This document shows, piece after piece, positions 35,181 through 47,500 of a stretch of DNA of 64,000 nucleotides. A program made the translations under genes and the position numbers. Under the pieces are notes generated by a model. That model searched no databases. It saw nothing but the letters and a program-made list of their open reading frames with translations, and was not told the origin of the DNA. The stretch's first letter is position 1. Each line of letters starts with the position of its first letter. Source of the DNA: Strobilurus pachycystidiatus (taxonomy: Eukaryota; Basidiomycota; Agaricomycetes; Agaricales; Physalacriaceae); NCBI GenBank assembly GCA_019915135.1, contig JAHLMK010000002.1, forward strand, positions 2,294,001 through 2,358,000. Reading direction: 5' to 3'.

Positions 35181-35874
35181 TTAATTCCAGCCAGCAGCCT
35201 CCTCGCCCCATCCTCCGGTAGCAGCAGCGGGCTCAGCAGCCCAGTCACCAGTAGCGGCGGGCTCTGCGGACCAGTCGAGAGCACCTGGACGGACGTCAGT
35301 AACATTGTAGAGCAAAACGCAAAGATAATCACCTCCGTCCTGGGAAACCAAAGCGGGGTTGATACCGCCTGCTTGAGGAGCAGCAGCGACGTCCCACTCG
35401 GTGGTGGTAGCCGCGGGCTCCTCGGCACCCTGCTGGGCAGCGAGCTTGGCGGCAGCCTCCTCCTGCTGCTGCTTCTCGACTTCTTCGGGATCGCGGTAGA
35501 AGAACATGTCGACCATCACGTTCCAGCCGTCGCTGGTGCGCGGCACGGTTCCGCGGAGCCTGAGGACCTCGCGGGCCAGGAGCCACCAGACGAGACCTAT
35601 CGAGTGTCTGGTCTTGTTGTTGGTGGGGATCGCAATGTCGACGAATTTCAGGGGCGCGTCGGTGTCGCAGAGGGCAATGACGGGGATGTTGACGTAGGAC
35701 GCCTCGCGGATGGCCTGGTGGTCGACGCGGGGGTCGGTCACGACGATGAGACGGGGCTCCTTGAATGACCGGGTGATGTAGTTGGTGAACGAACCGGGGG
35801 TGAAGCGGCCGGCGATCGCCTGGGCACCGGTGTTGGCGGCGTATTTGAGGACGGCGCGGTGGCCGTAGGGACGA

Positions 35875-35906
<32 letters not shown>

Positions 35907-36163
35907 AATGGCGACGATGGCGCGGGCAGCGAGGACGATCTTTTCCCAGGTCTTTCCGATGTTGAGAATGTGGATTCCTGGGCCGTAGATTGAGCTTTTT
36001 CAGCGGCGCGATGGCAGGGCGGCTCACCGTCGGATCTCCTCTTCCAGACGTAGGGCTCCATCTGCTTGTCGCAGTTTTTGGTGCCGATGTGGCATTGGGC
36101 AGCCAGGAGAAGCTGAATCTCCTCCTCGGTCGCACTCAGGACGGATGGTAGTTTCGAGGCCAT
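35181..36163 (-). CDS. rps0: 40S ribosomal protein uS2 (RPS0/RPSA)
   Basis: Exons are 36163-36028, 35977-35333 and 35284-35181, giving 294 aa. This protein of the small ribosomal subunit is needed for 40S maturation. Family blocks seen: [82 protein letters not shown] and [19 protein letters not shown]. The C-terminus carries Trp-containing acidic repeats ([25 protein letters not shown]), usual for eukaryotic uS2. Length fits. Intact. Confidence 0.96.
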
Positions 36164-37016
36164 GTTTTGAAGCCGGACCTGGGCGGAAGAGTAAGAAGTA
36201 CATCCAGATAGAGAGGCCGAATCCAGCGCCAGACAAGCGCTCTTTCGTCCAGCGTCGCCCGGGAGCAGGGCAATGGCCTCAGCATGTCACTCACTTGGTC
36301 TGCGCGACTGGCGGGGTCCTGGGGGCGAGATGGGCGGCGTTGACGAGGGAGGCGGGAATTTGGACGACAGCCAAAGATTGCTGCCGACACTTTGGGCTTG
36401 TTTGCCATCTCCTTTAGGCAGGCACAACTTGTCATGTAAGTACTTTGCATGTACACTACTTCGTGAACGCCTACAGCATTCGGTACGCCCATGTAGATAG
36501 CTTGTAAAACCCATGCTTCTACAATGACAAGTGTAACAATCGATCCAGTCCACCATCCAGTCCCGATGAGCTGATACTTGATCTTCAATTCATCGAGCAA
36601 ACGTCCTTCAACCAAGTCACGGAGAGCGGATCACATTGGATACCTCACACAATATTGACCACCAGAAGAAGGCAGAAATGGAGACGGAGAACCGAGGACG
36701 GGCGGCGGTGGCGCAGGGAGGATTGGCGCGTTACTGGGTACCAAGAATCCAAGATATGGATCAGGCGACTGTATTGTTGTAGTTATGGATGTATCTTCTT
36801 GAGTTCACTTGACAAGTGATAACAGGATGTTTCCAGATACTCTCAAAACCTCAGTCTGCCCAATTCGTCTGGACTTGTCGAAGCAGGGCGAAGCTGCCGA
36901 CTCGGCATATGATCGGAGCACGTGGCTCGGCAGTGCGCTCATCGTCCTTGGCTTCCTGCTTGCTTCCTGCTGTCGTCAATTCCTCTTCGAGCCTCTCACC
37001 ACAACATCCTGCAAGC
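36164..37016. other. Divergent region between uS2 and VMA4, with a coding remnant
   Basis: On the minus strand about 36615-36430 encodes an open stretch with ELKIKYQLIGTGWW and further hydrophobic residues, without an ATG start or splice partners. It may be a decayed NmrA-like or other enzyme fragment, but the match is too short to name. The rest should contain both promoters. Confidence 0.25.
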
Positions 37017-37941
37017 ATGGCCCGCCCAATGAACGACGAGGAGGTCATCAACGAGATGAACAAGATGGTATTGCTTGGTGACGTCTTCGGAGCGTCTCTC
37101 ATGCTCGACATTACTAGGTGGCGTTCATCAAGCAGGAGGCGATGGAAAAGGCCCGCGAAATCAAGATCAAGGCCGATGAGGAATTCGCCATCGAGAAGGT
37201 GGGCGGCCTCCTCAGTCGACGACCTGGTATTGAACGGTGTACAGGCCAAACTCGTCAAGCAGGAACAACAGGCCATCGACGCCCAGTACGACAAGAAGAT
37301 CAAGGGCTCAGAGGTCGCGCAGAAGATGTACGCCGCACTGACTGCACTCGCACCCGGCTAATCCTATCCACAGTGCCCAGTCCACCCTCACCAACAAGTC
37401 CCGTCTGAAGCTCCTCCACCGTCGCGAAGAGCATCTCCAGGACCTCTTCTCCGCATCCAGGGAAGCTGTGCAGGGCCTCGCCAAGGACGACGCACGTTAT
37501 GTCCAATTTCTGCAAGGCGTCATAACCCAAGCGTTCCTCCAAGTTCTCGAGCCCTCTGTCACCATCCTTGCTCGCAAGAGCGATGTCGCTCTTGTCGAGG
37601 AGGCCGGCGCAAACGCGGCCAAGACATACACCGATCTCAGCGGTCGCAAGATCGACTTTGACGTCGAGGGCAGCCTCTCGGATGACGGGTATGCATTCAG
37701 CGGTTATTATGCGCCAGAGTCTCGCTGATCATACTCGCAGTGCCGGTGGTATCAAATTAATCAGCGGTACGCGACGCATCACGCTCGACAACACTCTCGA
37801 TGAGCGTCTGAGGCTGCTGGAAGACCGGGTAAGGTTGCCTTGCTTTCCGCGCCCGCGTTAACTGACGTTCGGAATTAGATGCTTCCCGAAATCAGGAAAG
37901 ACCTCTTTGGACCGAACGAGAATCGCAAGTTCTACACATAG
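37017..37941 (+). CDS. vma4: V-type ATPase subunit E (Vma4)
   Basis: Exons are 37017-37067, 37118-37198, 37245-37327, 37374-37688, 37741-37828 and 37879-37941, giving 226 aa. Subunit E forms the peripheral stalk of the vacuolar proton pump with subunit G. The N-terminal helix (NDEEVINEMNKMVAFIKQEA, then EKAREIKIKADEEFAIEK) is the long stalk coiled coil. The C-terminal domain contains LKLLHRREEHLQDLF, GGIKLISGTRRITLDNTLDERL and ends with FGPNENRKFYT. Length and ends match fungal Vma4. Intact. Confidence 0.95.
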
Positions 37942-38391
37942 AATTCTTCATCAGATATTTGTACTCATATACCGGACTAATACCACGAACATTGCGCAGC
38001 AAGAGGGTGGACTGACTACGGGCTGGCAGAATCGACAACTCCTGATACGAAGAAGGCACGAACTTATTTCCAGGAAACTCAAGTTCGAACTTTGTCTTCA
38101 GCTCATGTTAATCAAGTATTGTGTCGACTCGCGCACGCGCTTATTACAACCTGAACGCTGGTGTCTCAACCCACGACTTACCAGGGGGGTCTCTGACGAA
38201 CTGTTCCACGGCGCGTACAGATGGTGAGGACTTCTCGTTCTGGAACCTAAAGGTGTCTTACTAGAGAACAGTGTTGTACACGAAGCATTGTCAGTGGCGA
38301 TGATCATCAAACTCTTCTACAACTATTGATACTACATATGTGGGGTCAACGAACGCTCGATTCCGTAAGTCTTGACTTACCACGACACACT
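37942..38391. other. Intergenic between converging genes
   Basis: 450 bp between VMA4 (plus) and membrane protein B (minus). Nothing recognised. Confidence 0.35.
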
Positions 38392-39240
38392 TCAGCTCTT
38401 CTCCGGGATCTCCGTCGTCTGGTCAACGCTAAGAACGACCTTCTTCTCTGGGATCTCAGCCAAAATGGCTGCCTTTTCGTTGACGGTACCCTTTTCGTCA
38501 ACGACGGAATGGGCTGTAGTGGGCCCCCTCTCGACATCGCCCTGTTCCACACGCGCACGCCTCACAGAGGCACGGGAGTTCCAGAGGAAAACCAGACAGA
38601 GAGCAATCAGAGCAATGAGTATGATGGCGCCATAGACGTAGAGCACCGTGATGTACATGGCAGATGCTTCGATGATCATGGCTCCGACGCGGGCGAGCGA
38701 GCCCGCAACGAGTGGCGAGCTCTCGGGGCGATTGACAAGAGCGTCGTTGATGATGAGTGAAAGGAAGTAGAGACACGAGAGGACCGTGGTGTAGGGCACG
38801 CTGGCTCCGCGGTCAGTACTTTTCTCTTCCTCGGGGAGAGCCGCGGGAAGTTTCGAGGTCTCCTCTCTGGGGAGGACTACAGGTTTCTCGACAGCGGGGG
38901 AGGGAGTGGCCGTGGTGGTCTCGCCTGGGGCGAGTATGTAGTAGAGTTTGTAGACGCCCACTGCACCGAGCACCATGACAGCAAGGGTGACTAGGAGCAT
39001 GATAACGACGTAAACGATTGAGGCGGGGAGATGCGAGTAATAGGTTATCTGCGCTTCTACCCTTTGCTCGTATTTGGAGGGGACGAGGGAGAGGCCCATG
39101 GCAATCTCGAGGGCGTAGGCATAGATCCCATATCCGTAGAATGTCAAATATTGGCAGGCGCGCATAAATCGGCGCCCGATGTACTTGACTCGCGAGGTAG
39201 TGACCGAGGTCGGAATGAGTGGAGCTTCTGTGTCGGTCAT
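38392..39240 (-). CDS. Four-TM membrane protein MTDTEAP family, copy B
   Basis: A single exon of 282 aa starting MTDTEAPLIPTS. The four hydrophobic segments, the polar loop with VLPREETSKLPAALPEEE, and the conserved TM3 region (YFLSLIINDALVNRPESS) match copies A and C. The tail after VDEK is short and charged (VLSVDQTTEIPEKS), as in copy C and unlike copy A. The frame is intact although its divergent partner at 39431 is broken. Function unknown. Confidence 0.75.
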   Translation of the reverse strand: MTDTEAPLIPTSVTTSRVKYIGRRFMRACQYLTFYGYGIYAYALEIAMGLSLVPSKYEQRVEAQITYYSHLPASIVYVVIMLLVTLAVMVLGAVGVYKLYYILAPGETTTATPSPAVEKPVVLPREETSKLPAALPEEEKSTDRGASVPYTTVLSCLYFLSLIINDALVNRPESSPLVAGSLARVGAMIIEASAMYITVLYVYGAIILIALIALCLVFLWNSRASVRRARVEQGDVERGPTTAHSVVDEKGTVNEKAAILAEIPEKKVVLSVDQTTEIPEKS

Positions 39241-39430
39241 GGCTGTTGACGTTGAAGCTGAAGTGGAAGGGCCCAGAGGGAAAGTTGGGTGACTGTAAGT
39301 ACTCGGCCCTCGTCGATGTCATCAGTGTCAATGTCATCAAATCAAAGTCGGTGGTCGCCAGTTAGCGATGCGTGTGAAACTTCCTTACTTCTGTCACCGC
39401 CATTCGATAGGCATCTCCTGGGGTTTTCAC

Positions 39431-39515
39431 ATGAGCAAGGTGGAGGACGCGTCGTCTCAGAGCCTCAACAAGAGGCGCAGAATGCAGGTGTGATGTTTGC
39501 AGGCGCAAGAAGATG
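39431..39515 (+). pseudogene. Zn2Cys6 transcription factor remnant, copy B
   Basis: ATG at 39431 opens MSKVEDASSQSLNKRRRMQV and then TGA. A deletion relative to copy C has shifted the frame; in another frame the codons for CDVCRRKK follow. No more of the protein is recognisable before membrane protein C. The ATG is 190 bp from the diverging ATG of membrane protein B. Confidence 0.7.
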
Positions 39516-39745
39516 TCAATAATCAATTCGAATTCCAGCTGAAGCGCTTCCTGAGTCTAGATGATCTTTTTCCACGATGAGATTCTCTGCCAGACTGTAC
39601 CACGATTACAGATGCAGGTGACTTTCGCGTTCTGTACCTTAGGATTTTTCATACATTTCATCATTTCACATCTTGTACAACTACTGATACAAAGTACATA
39701 CACTCTGCGCTCGACTCTGAAAGTTTTGACTTCACACGACACAGT

Positions 39746-40555
39746 TCAGTTCTTCTCCGGGATCTTCGCCCTCTGGTCAACGCCAAATATGACCTTCTCC
39801 TGGTTTTCAGCCACAATTCCTTTCTCGTTGACGGTGAACTTTTTGTCAACGACGGGATGAGCTGTAGAGGGCCCGCTCTCGACATCGTCTTTTTCTACAG
39901 GCGCACGCCGCCTCACAGCTGTACGGGAGTTCCAAAGGGCAACAATGACGACAACGATTAGAGCAACGGATATGATGGTGCCATAGGTGTAGAGCGCCGT
40001 GATGTACATGGCTGATGCTTCGCTGATCATGGCTCGGACGCGAGCGAGCGAGCCCGCAACGAGTGATGAACACTCGCAGCGATTGACCAGCGCGTCATTG
40101 ATGATCAGTGAAAGGAAGTATAGAGCCGAGAGGCCCCCGCCGGTGTACACGCTGGTTCTACGGTCAGTCCTTTGCTCTTCCTTGGGGAGAGCCGCCGGTT
40201 CCAAGGTCTCCTCTGCTACAGGTTTCCCGGAATCGGCGGAGGGAGTGCGGGTCTCGCCTGAGGCGAAAATGTTGTAGACCTTATAGACGCCGACTGCACC
40301 GAGCACCATGACAGCCATGGTGGCCAGGAGCATGATAACGACGTAAACACGCAAAGCTGGGTAATGCGACATAGAGGCGATCGACGCTTTTACGCTCTGT
40401 TCGTAGTCGGAGGGGACGAGGGAAAGGCCCATGGCGATCTCGAGGGCGTAGGCATAGAATCCATGCCCGAAGAATACCAAACATAGCCAGGCGCGCAGAA
40501 AGCGCCAGATGTACCTGTGAGAGGTAGGAATGCGTGGGGCCTCTGTGTCGGTCAT
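39746..40555 (-). CDS. Four-TM membrane protein MTDTEAP family, copy C
   Basis: A single exon of 269 aa starting MTDTEAPRIPTS. Compared with copies A and B it lacks several residues in the first segment and the loop, but keeps all four hydrophobic segments and the YFLSLIINDALVNR block. The tail ends IFGVDQRAKIPEKN. Its ATG diverges from that of the regulator pseudogene C 144 bp away. The intact frame suggests it is or was recently under selection. Function unknown. Confidence 0.75.
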   Translation of the reverse strand: MTDTEAPRIPTSHRYIWRFLRAWLCLVFFGHGFYAYALEIAMGLSLVPSDYEQSVKASIASMSHYPALRVYVVIMLLATMAVMVLGAVGVYKVYNIFASGETRTPSADSGKPVAEETLEPAALPKEEQRTDRRTSVYTGGGLSALYFLSLIINDALVNRCECSSLVAGSLARVRAMISEASAMYITALYTYGTIISVALIVVVIVALWNSRTAVRRRAPVEKDDVESGPSTAHPVVDKKFTVNEKGIVAENQEKVIFGVDQRAKIPEKN

Positions 40556-40699
40556 GATTGTTGACGTTGAAGCTCAAGCGCTGGAGGACCAAGAGGCACT
40601 ATACTCGGCCCTCGCGGCAATCAAGTCAAGGTCGGTGATTGCCGAAACTTCTTTACTTCCGTCAACGTCTCTTGACAGGCATCTCCCGGAATTTTCACC

Positions 40700-43318
40700 A
40701 TGAGCAAGGTGGAAGACGCGTCGTTTCAGAACCCCAAGAGGCGTAAAACGCAGCGAGCGTGTGGTGCTTGCAGGCGCAAGAAGAGTATGTATACACAACG
40801 CCACAGGTGCAATATCTGATGTCTTCTCAGTGCGATGTGAGGTCATCATCTTCGGTTCTCTCGTGTTGAGGACTGTATCCTTTTTTGCGAAGAATACGAA
40901 CACAACATATCTAGGATATGCGGAGGTACGCGAAGCTCTCTCTAGCAGTGTGCAACAAAGTTTCCAACATTGGTGTACGTCTCTTGAACAGGCTTTTGAA
41001 CACTCATACTCGCTCGTTCCTCTCAGGTATGTATGGGAACTCATAACGAAGGTCGAAAAGCCTGGAGCACTGCTTCAAATAGTGAGCGTTCTGATCTGAG
41101 ACTGACTTTGCGAAGTTCATGTCTAAAGCTGAATTCGCAAAAGTTTCATCCTCTGACGTCGAGGCCGGCCCTCTCTTGACACGCACGTCACACGCACGTC
41201 GGCATGCACGTCCCTCGATCCATTCCGCTCGTCGGCCCGTCACATATCGCAATCTAGCACCAACTCGAGATCCAACCATCGTGACTACAACACCGTACAA
41301 CTCGAATAGCTCATCGCCGAAGACTCTGTTCACATGCAGCCTGCGGATGACCCGAACAAGCTCAAGCACGAAAGCAGCACCTTTCGGTACTGGGATCTTC
41401 CGCCGGCATCCAGCTCATCATGACCACCCAAGATCTCAGGCGGAAACAGGATGGTAGCCGCTCACTTCGGGGCGGCAGGTATCCTGGTCGTCACAGCCTG
41501 TAGCTCTGGCCCTCGGTTCCAAGCTACTCACTCCCATGATGACTCACCCCGCGGATAGTGTCGAATGGATGCATACTCTCGACCTGCTAGTAGACAGCGC
41601 GTCCCGTACGATCTCCCGGAAGATGACTTGATGACACAATTCATTGATCTTCACTTTTCATGAACCGAGGTCCTCGGCCCCACTCCTACACCGACCGACA
41701 TTCGATCGGTCTGTCGTGGCTGGCGAACATTATGAAATACTGTTTGGTGGGATCGCGCTCCTTGTCTGTGCATGTGCGGCGCGATTTTTCGATGATTCTC
41801 GTGTCTTCTTGACTGCGGACGTGGATAAGGGCCTATCTAGTGGCTGGAGGTGGTTCAACCAGGCCCACCTACTCAATCATTTCATGATTGCCACGCCTAG
41901 TCTGTATCAGTTGCAACTGAATGCTGTTGGTTGTACCGAGGTGAATTTTTGTTTGTGTAGGCTGGCAAAGGATATGTATAACTCTCCTCGTATTGTCTTC
42001 ATCGTCGCCTACTCAGGAGTCAGTCCGGGATCGTCATTGGGCTGGGCTTGAGAATGGCACAAGACGATGGCGCTCATCGCCAAAGGCGGCAACCTCGGTG
42101 TGTCAGGCCGAACTCTGGAAGGACACTTTCTGGTGGGCGTGTCTGTCTCTGTCTGAACGGTTAAATGCTCACCCCCATTGGCAGGAATCTGTATCTTTGC
42201 GACATATTGGCAGTTCTATGTTTGGACGTTCCTGTGCAATCCTTGATGAAGATTGTGTTACCTCGCCGTCTTCCCCGCCGTCAAGCCCAGAAGACTGAAT
42301 TACCGAGACGGCATCGATGTTGACTTTTTGATAGAAAGTGGACGATGAATACTGGGAGCATCCAGATCCTACTCAAGCGTTGAGGCAGCCTCCGGGAACG
42401 CCGTCGAGACTGACTTGCTACGTTATTCTATTGAAACTGAACCAATTGACCGCAAGATGTCTTCGTTCAATAGTGAGCCTTCCCTTTTGCCTTTCAGATA
42501 GATCTGATCGATGTCGAATAGTATTCAACAGCCCAGTCAAAACTAACAACCGGCATTCTCTCTGAAGAGCGTCAACAGGAGATTGTCGCGGAGCTCGATT
42601 CGTCGCTGAACGACTTGTTCGGATCCATTCCAAAGCATCGTGGGTGTACTTTTATGTTGCATTGCGGTCTTCATGCTACTCCTGCAGTTCGCTAGGATCC
42701 CCGTTGTGAGAATAAGACTTTTCTACCCAGTCGGCGACGATATATGTACTATATTACAATTCACAGATTCTCATACACCGACCCTTCATACCCACGCCGG
42801 GCACTCGCGCCTCGTGGACTTTTTCTTCGCTTGCGATGTGTACCAATGCTGCGACTCGGAGGTGTGGTTCTCGTGTAAATGACGTGGTCAGCCAACGTGG
42901 ATGGTTGCTGCCCCATGTCGGGGTAATCTGCCTCTGCTATATTACGAGAGTGGCCACTGATGTAGGTTATAGCTACCAGCATTCATTGCTGGAATGCACT
43001 ACAGTACTTCTTAGTATGTTTTTGGGCAGCCATTCAGGGGTTTCGCCAGACACGGCGAATGGGATGCAAGATGTTTACAGGAGCATGAATTACCTTCAGA
43101 GGCTGGAAGGACGGTAAGTATCATGATTTAAATTTTGCTCTTCGCTCTCGTTCAACTCAATTGATTGACGATTGACATTACGCTGGTCGTCTGTGGTAGG
43201 TTTTCACCTGATCTAGGCCTCATAGCCTGAGGCTTTGTTGTATTGATGGATTCACCAGGGATGTGCTGTCCGAACTCGCTGCGATACTTAGGGGAGCTAC
43301 CACTGCCTCATGATTCCT
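40700..43318 (+). pseudogene. Zn2Cys6 fungal-specific transcription factor, nearly full-length pseudogene
   Basis: ATG at 40700 starts MSKVEDASFQNPKRRKTQ, then CGACRRKK and, after a GTATGT intron, MRCE: the first half of a C6 zinc cluster. The second half is broken. Farther on, pieces of a Fungal_trans-type domain appear in changing frames: PLLHRPTFDRSVVAGEHYE and LLVCACAARFFDDSRVFL (about 41660-41830), ELWKDTFWWACLSLSERL (about 42110-42170), DDEYWEHPDPTQALRQPPG (42338-42400), SLAMCTNAA-like sequence (about 42830) and MQDVYRSMNYLQRLEGR (43062-43112). GELPLPHDS lies near 43290. Frameshifts and stops break it throughout. Such regulators in Agaricomycetes are usually about 800-1000 aa. It ends at the TIR element. 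Confidence 0.8.
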
Positions 43319-43319
43319 A

Positions 43320-43724
43320 CTATAAGTCACGGTGCAATTGAATGTCACCCAGTAGTTGAATCTTTCCCATTTCTCGGTGATTCCGACCAGTTATTTTTGA
43401 GGTGCCACATCCATTCCATAGAAACATATAACATCTACCTTTTCTGATATTTACGAGCCAATATGAGGCATATTCATGAACGAGTGAGCAAAGCAAGTGC
43501 ATGTCGGTTCCTGATGAAGCCATCCGACCCTGTTTCAGATCAGCAACTTGCATCGTATACTGTAGGCGCATTTCCATCCCGCTAGCCTTCATATTTGGTA
43601 TATTGATTGAAGACATCATAAAGATAATTTAGAGAACAAGAACGAGGCAGGAGGACCAAGAGACAGACGTGCATCACCAAATGTTCAACTACTGGGTGAC
43701 ATTCAATTGCAAAGTGACAAATAG
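43320..43724. mobile_element. TA-flanked MITE with ~41-bp terminal inverted repeats
   Basis: The ends are near-complementary over about 41 bases (starting CTATAAGTCACGG on the left and ending GTGACAAATAG on the right). A perfect 28-bp core lies at 43333-43360 against 43684-43711. The element is flanked by TA on both sides (43318-43319 and 43725-43726). It is 405 bp with no coding capacity. The TA target duplication suggests a Tc1/mariner-type parent (inference). It sits at the 3' end of the regulator pseudogene. Confidence 0.75.
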
Positions 43725-43726
43725 TA

Positions 43727-44500
43727 CCTGCGCCAACTATAGACCCTACGGAGAGCGCTGATTCCGGATTGGCCTTCAGCGACGCTCGTGGCGATTGCAA
43801 TGGTTAAACTTCGGGACAACCTGCGCAGCCTGAGCCACCTACAGCACACGGTGATCACGTTGCAAGACTACTACCAGTGCATCAGCGGTCGGCTCTTACT
43901 CACCAAACTCAAGCTATCGCGGGGCCTAGTCCCTTGTGGAACCCACCCCAGCTTCAAGACTCGTTGCCCTCGGGTTCGGGGCTGGATGCAGTAAACTGGT
44001 ATCTCCGGTGCCTGGGCTTCTTGCGGAATGACGCCCGTGAGATGACGGAGCCCAGCCGTAAAGGTCCTGGGCCGGTCTATCCGGTAACTGAATCCCGACC
44101 TCCCGCTTGCAGCCGCCTCCTTCCTCTTTAGTTGCATGCACATGTGACACCTTAGTAATTTTTTAATCCAATATACCTGAACCTCTACCTCCCAGTGTCA
44201 CGACGGATATGTGTCAAGTTCAAGGGCGTGCTCATCAAGTCCTCGGATGGGCGCTGGACACGGAGGGACTCACAGACTTATGGGGAACGATTAGGCGCAA
44301 ATAGACGCGGGCATTGGAAAGTGTACTCCTGGAATGGAGAGCGCGGGGAGCTGGCGGAGACTTGCAAGGAGCGGGGCGCTGGAATCGGTCTTGTGGGCTG
44401 CGAAGTTTCATCGGGTCTGGACAATGCCGTCTGTATGGGCGCGCTGGTGCGTCCTGCTAACCATTAACCTTTGTCTTGAACTCACCTGTATGTTTTAGGA
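43727..44500. other. Region between MITE and transposase-like gene
   Basis: 43877-43995 on the plus strand reads LTHQTQAIAGPSPLWNPP and following residues, which could be the C-terminal tail of the transcription factor pseudogene beyond the MITE. 44195-44467 is an unassigned basic ORF without ATG. A TTTTAG just before the ATG at 44501 leaves open a 5' non-coding exon. Confidence 0.3.
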
Positions 44501-47500
44501 ATGTCGGATCATATGTCAATTCGTTCGCTACTCAATCCAGCCCCGGATGAAGATGCAGAGCCCCTTTGGCAAGACATTACCCCATTGCTGGAACAATACC
44601 GCCACACTCGTGTACCCCCAGACGTCTATAATAATCTTCTGTCATTCCTCGATGCTATTGAGCCGTCTGAGCGTCGTACTGAGGAACCCGCATTCCAGCT
44701 CAAGAATCTGGCGACCACATTTCAGACAGAGTCTACTCCGTCTCTCACAGAACACAACATCTATTTCTCTACACGAACCACGCTCTCCAAGCTACATCAT
44801 CTTGATCACACGTCTGCGTACATCGAACTCCCGGAGACTAGCGCGCCAAATCCTGTAGGCTACAAATTTCGTCTGGATCACAAAGACTGGCGAAACCCTA
44901 TGTTGGACTTTGCGTATTCCCGTGGCGAACCTTCCGGCAGGAGTGACCGTAACCATCCAAAAACCTGTGAACTACTCACTCACACCATAACGGGACAGCC
45001 AGTTCCTTGCACGATAAGCAGTTATACATGTCAGTTCTTCTCGAGCCCAAAGTCTGAGACTTACCTATTCATCTAGGTCAAGGCTCGAAAGTTTGCCCTG
45101 CCGGGAATATGTTGCATCTCCAAGCACCCCACACATGTGCAACGCGAGACGACGTTGAAAGACGGCTTGCTGTTGACCGCACAATCCGCCAACACCAGGC
45201 GTCACCATTCCATACGCTGTTTCGCAAGTCTGCTGCACTTTTGACGGCATTACGCCGCTCAGGCTGTCGTGGACCGCTTCAAGACATACCTAACCGAACA
45301 CCTGTTGAACAAGCGGCTGTTGATGCCGTGAACGAACACAACAATTTCATTCGGCGAGGCTACACGTTTGCATACGAGCGTTGTCCTGGTCGTTTGGAGC
45401 TGACGTGGTGTGACGACGGTACGCCTTTGATTGCGTAAGTTTTTGCTTCCTTGTCCCCACTATCTGCTTATTTACTGAGTTCTACAGCTGTGAATTCTAC
45501 AGTGTCGCCACAAAAGACCACATGTGTATGGCGTTAGACGGCTCTCATGATGAGGAGTACATCGAGGCCGTGTTTGAAGAAGACCAAGAAGAAATTGAAC
45601 GACTTGAAGGAATTGCAGCAGAACGCGGCTATGGACCTCTTGTCTCGTGCCCCACAATCGCTAATGTTTCGGCCAAATCGGTCGTCTGTCGTAGGCCTTA
45701 TTCGCTTATCTGAACAGCAGATGTTTACTGATTCCTCTCTAGCTTTCGACCATCGCGATGCAATGGGGGATCTATACCAACCTGCCCTGATACGCTTAGC
45801 TTGTGCGGTCACCTTTCGGATGTTTGAACCGCTGGAAGAGTACCGCCAGCATTGTCCCTATGTTCTCATTATCATCAAAGGCGTACACGAACACCCAATT
45901 CCCCTCCCCCAACGCACACCTCCACGCATCCGGGACGCACTCTTCAAGATGTTCGAACGAATGGGTCCCAAGTTGGCCGATCTTACTCCGCGAAGGTTTC
46001 TACGTGACCCTTTTCTGGTCGGCCAACTAAAGGACGCCTTTCCGGATAAGCGAATACCTTTGCTGAGCGATCTTCATATCTCTCTGGCAAATCGCGCTCA
46101 TGTACGGACATATATCAACCAGGCGAAACGGATCTGGCATCCGCAAGGAACGGGCTGGAACGGTGAGTTCATCAAAATAACAATCTCTCGTCAACCTTAC
46201 TTCGTGACAGGTGCCATACATCTCAAGGTCACCCAGGATGACTGTCTACCACCAAACGAGCGGTACATACGCCGTGTCATCGAGTTAAACCCTACAACAA
46301 TGCGAGAGTATGAAGATGACGAAGACCACACGGAGAAGTCCATCAAGATCATCATCTGCATGGCCCCGGAGGGCAGTCGCAGACTTGCAGCTGCCAGTCA
46401 CCTACAGAGTGACATTGCCTTCAAACGCGTCCAAGGCTTCATGGAATTCGAAATGTCAACTTGGGATGCGGACAATCATCAGAGTCAGTATTGGTGCTTC
46501 TCGCCTCACAGCCCTATTGACATTATTTAGGTCTTACTTTCTGTCGGGTCTTCGTCACCTCTGAAAGTGCAGAGGCTCACTTTCGAATCTTTGAGGACAT
46601 TGACGACATCTTATATGAAGACATTGGACAGCGCATGCGATTTTATCACATTCACGCGTCTTCGCCCGAGGATTATCAAAAAGTCATTCTTTCCTGGACG
46701 GCTGATCAGCATCCTGGTCAAGCAAAAGGTCGGATTGAACAGTGATGATGTTCGCGATGGACTAACCATTCGAACAGGTCTCGGCAAATACTTGAGGAAA
46801 TGCGCACTTCGTGTTTCCAATCGTGCTGACTTTGCCAATCCTACCCTAACACTATGGGATCTTGACATCAATGACCATCTTCATCGAATTTTTTGCGCAT
46901 GCGTAGTCCATTTCTACCGAAACATCCGTACAAGTGCTGTCACCGAGGACGTTCGTAACATCATGCGTAGTCTGGCTTGTGTCGAACATCCAGACTTCGA
47001 GGGTGCCCTGGAGGCTATCCGTATACAAGGTGGTCAAACAGGCAAAGGTATGTATCTGATCTAAACTTGAACCGTGAACGCAATAGTGATATATCCTTGG
47101 GAATAGATTGGGTCGACAACAAGTTGAACGGACAGTTTGTCCTCGAAGGATTGTGCTGGGAACGCAGTTCTATCAACAGATATATCTGGGTCGCATCCCC
47201 TCCGGACTCTAATGTTGCTGAGATTGTTCATCAGAATGCGAACTTGGAAGGAAAGGGCTCCACTCTGGTCAGCGGAATCAGTAATGGCGAAAGCTTTGAT
47301 ACTATGATATTCTCAACGCTACATGTGAGTGTAGTGACTCTTGTCATCTTGTAACCAAAACTCGAACTCCCATTGTAGAGCTACGAAAAGTATGGCATAC
47401 GCGCATCATATCAGGCCGCGCACCCCGCTCAGAACTCAATGCAGGCTCTCCGAAGACGGTGTAGGTTTATCTCAGCCTTCCGGTGGATATCAGCTGATTG

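Noticed and set aside
36430..36615. NmrA-like enzyme fragment (IKYQLIGTGWW)
   Set aside because: The match is one short segment from memory, without the Rossmann GxxGxxG start or neighbouring exons.
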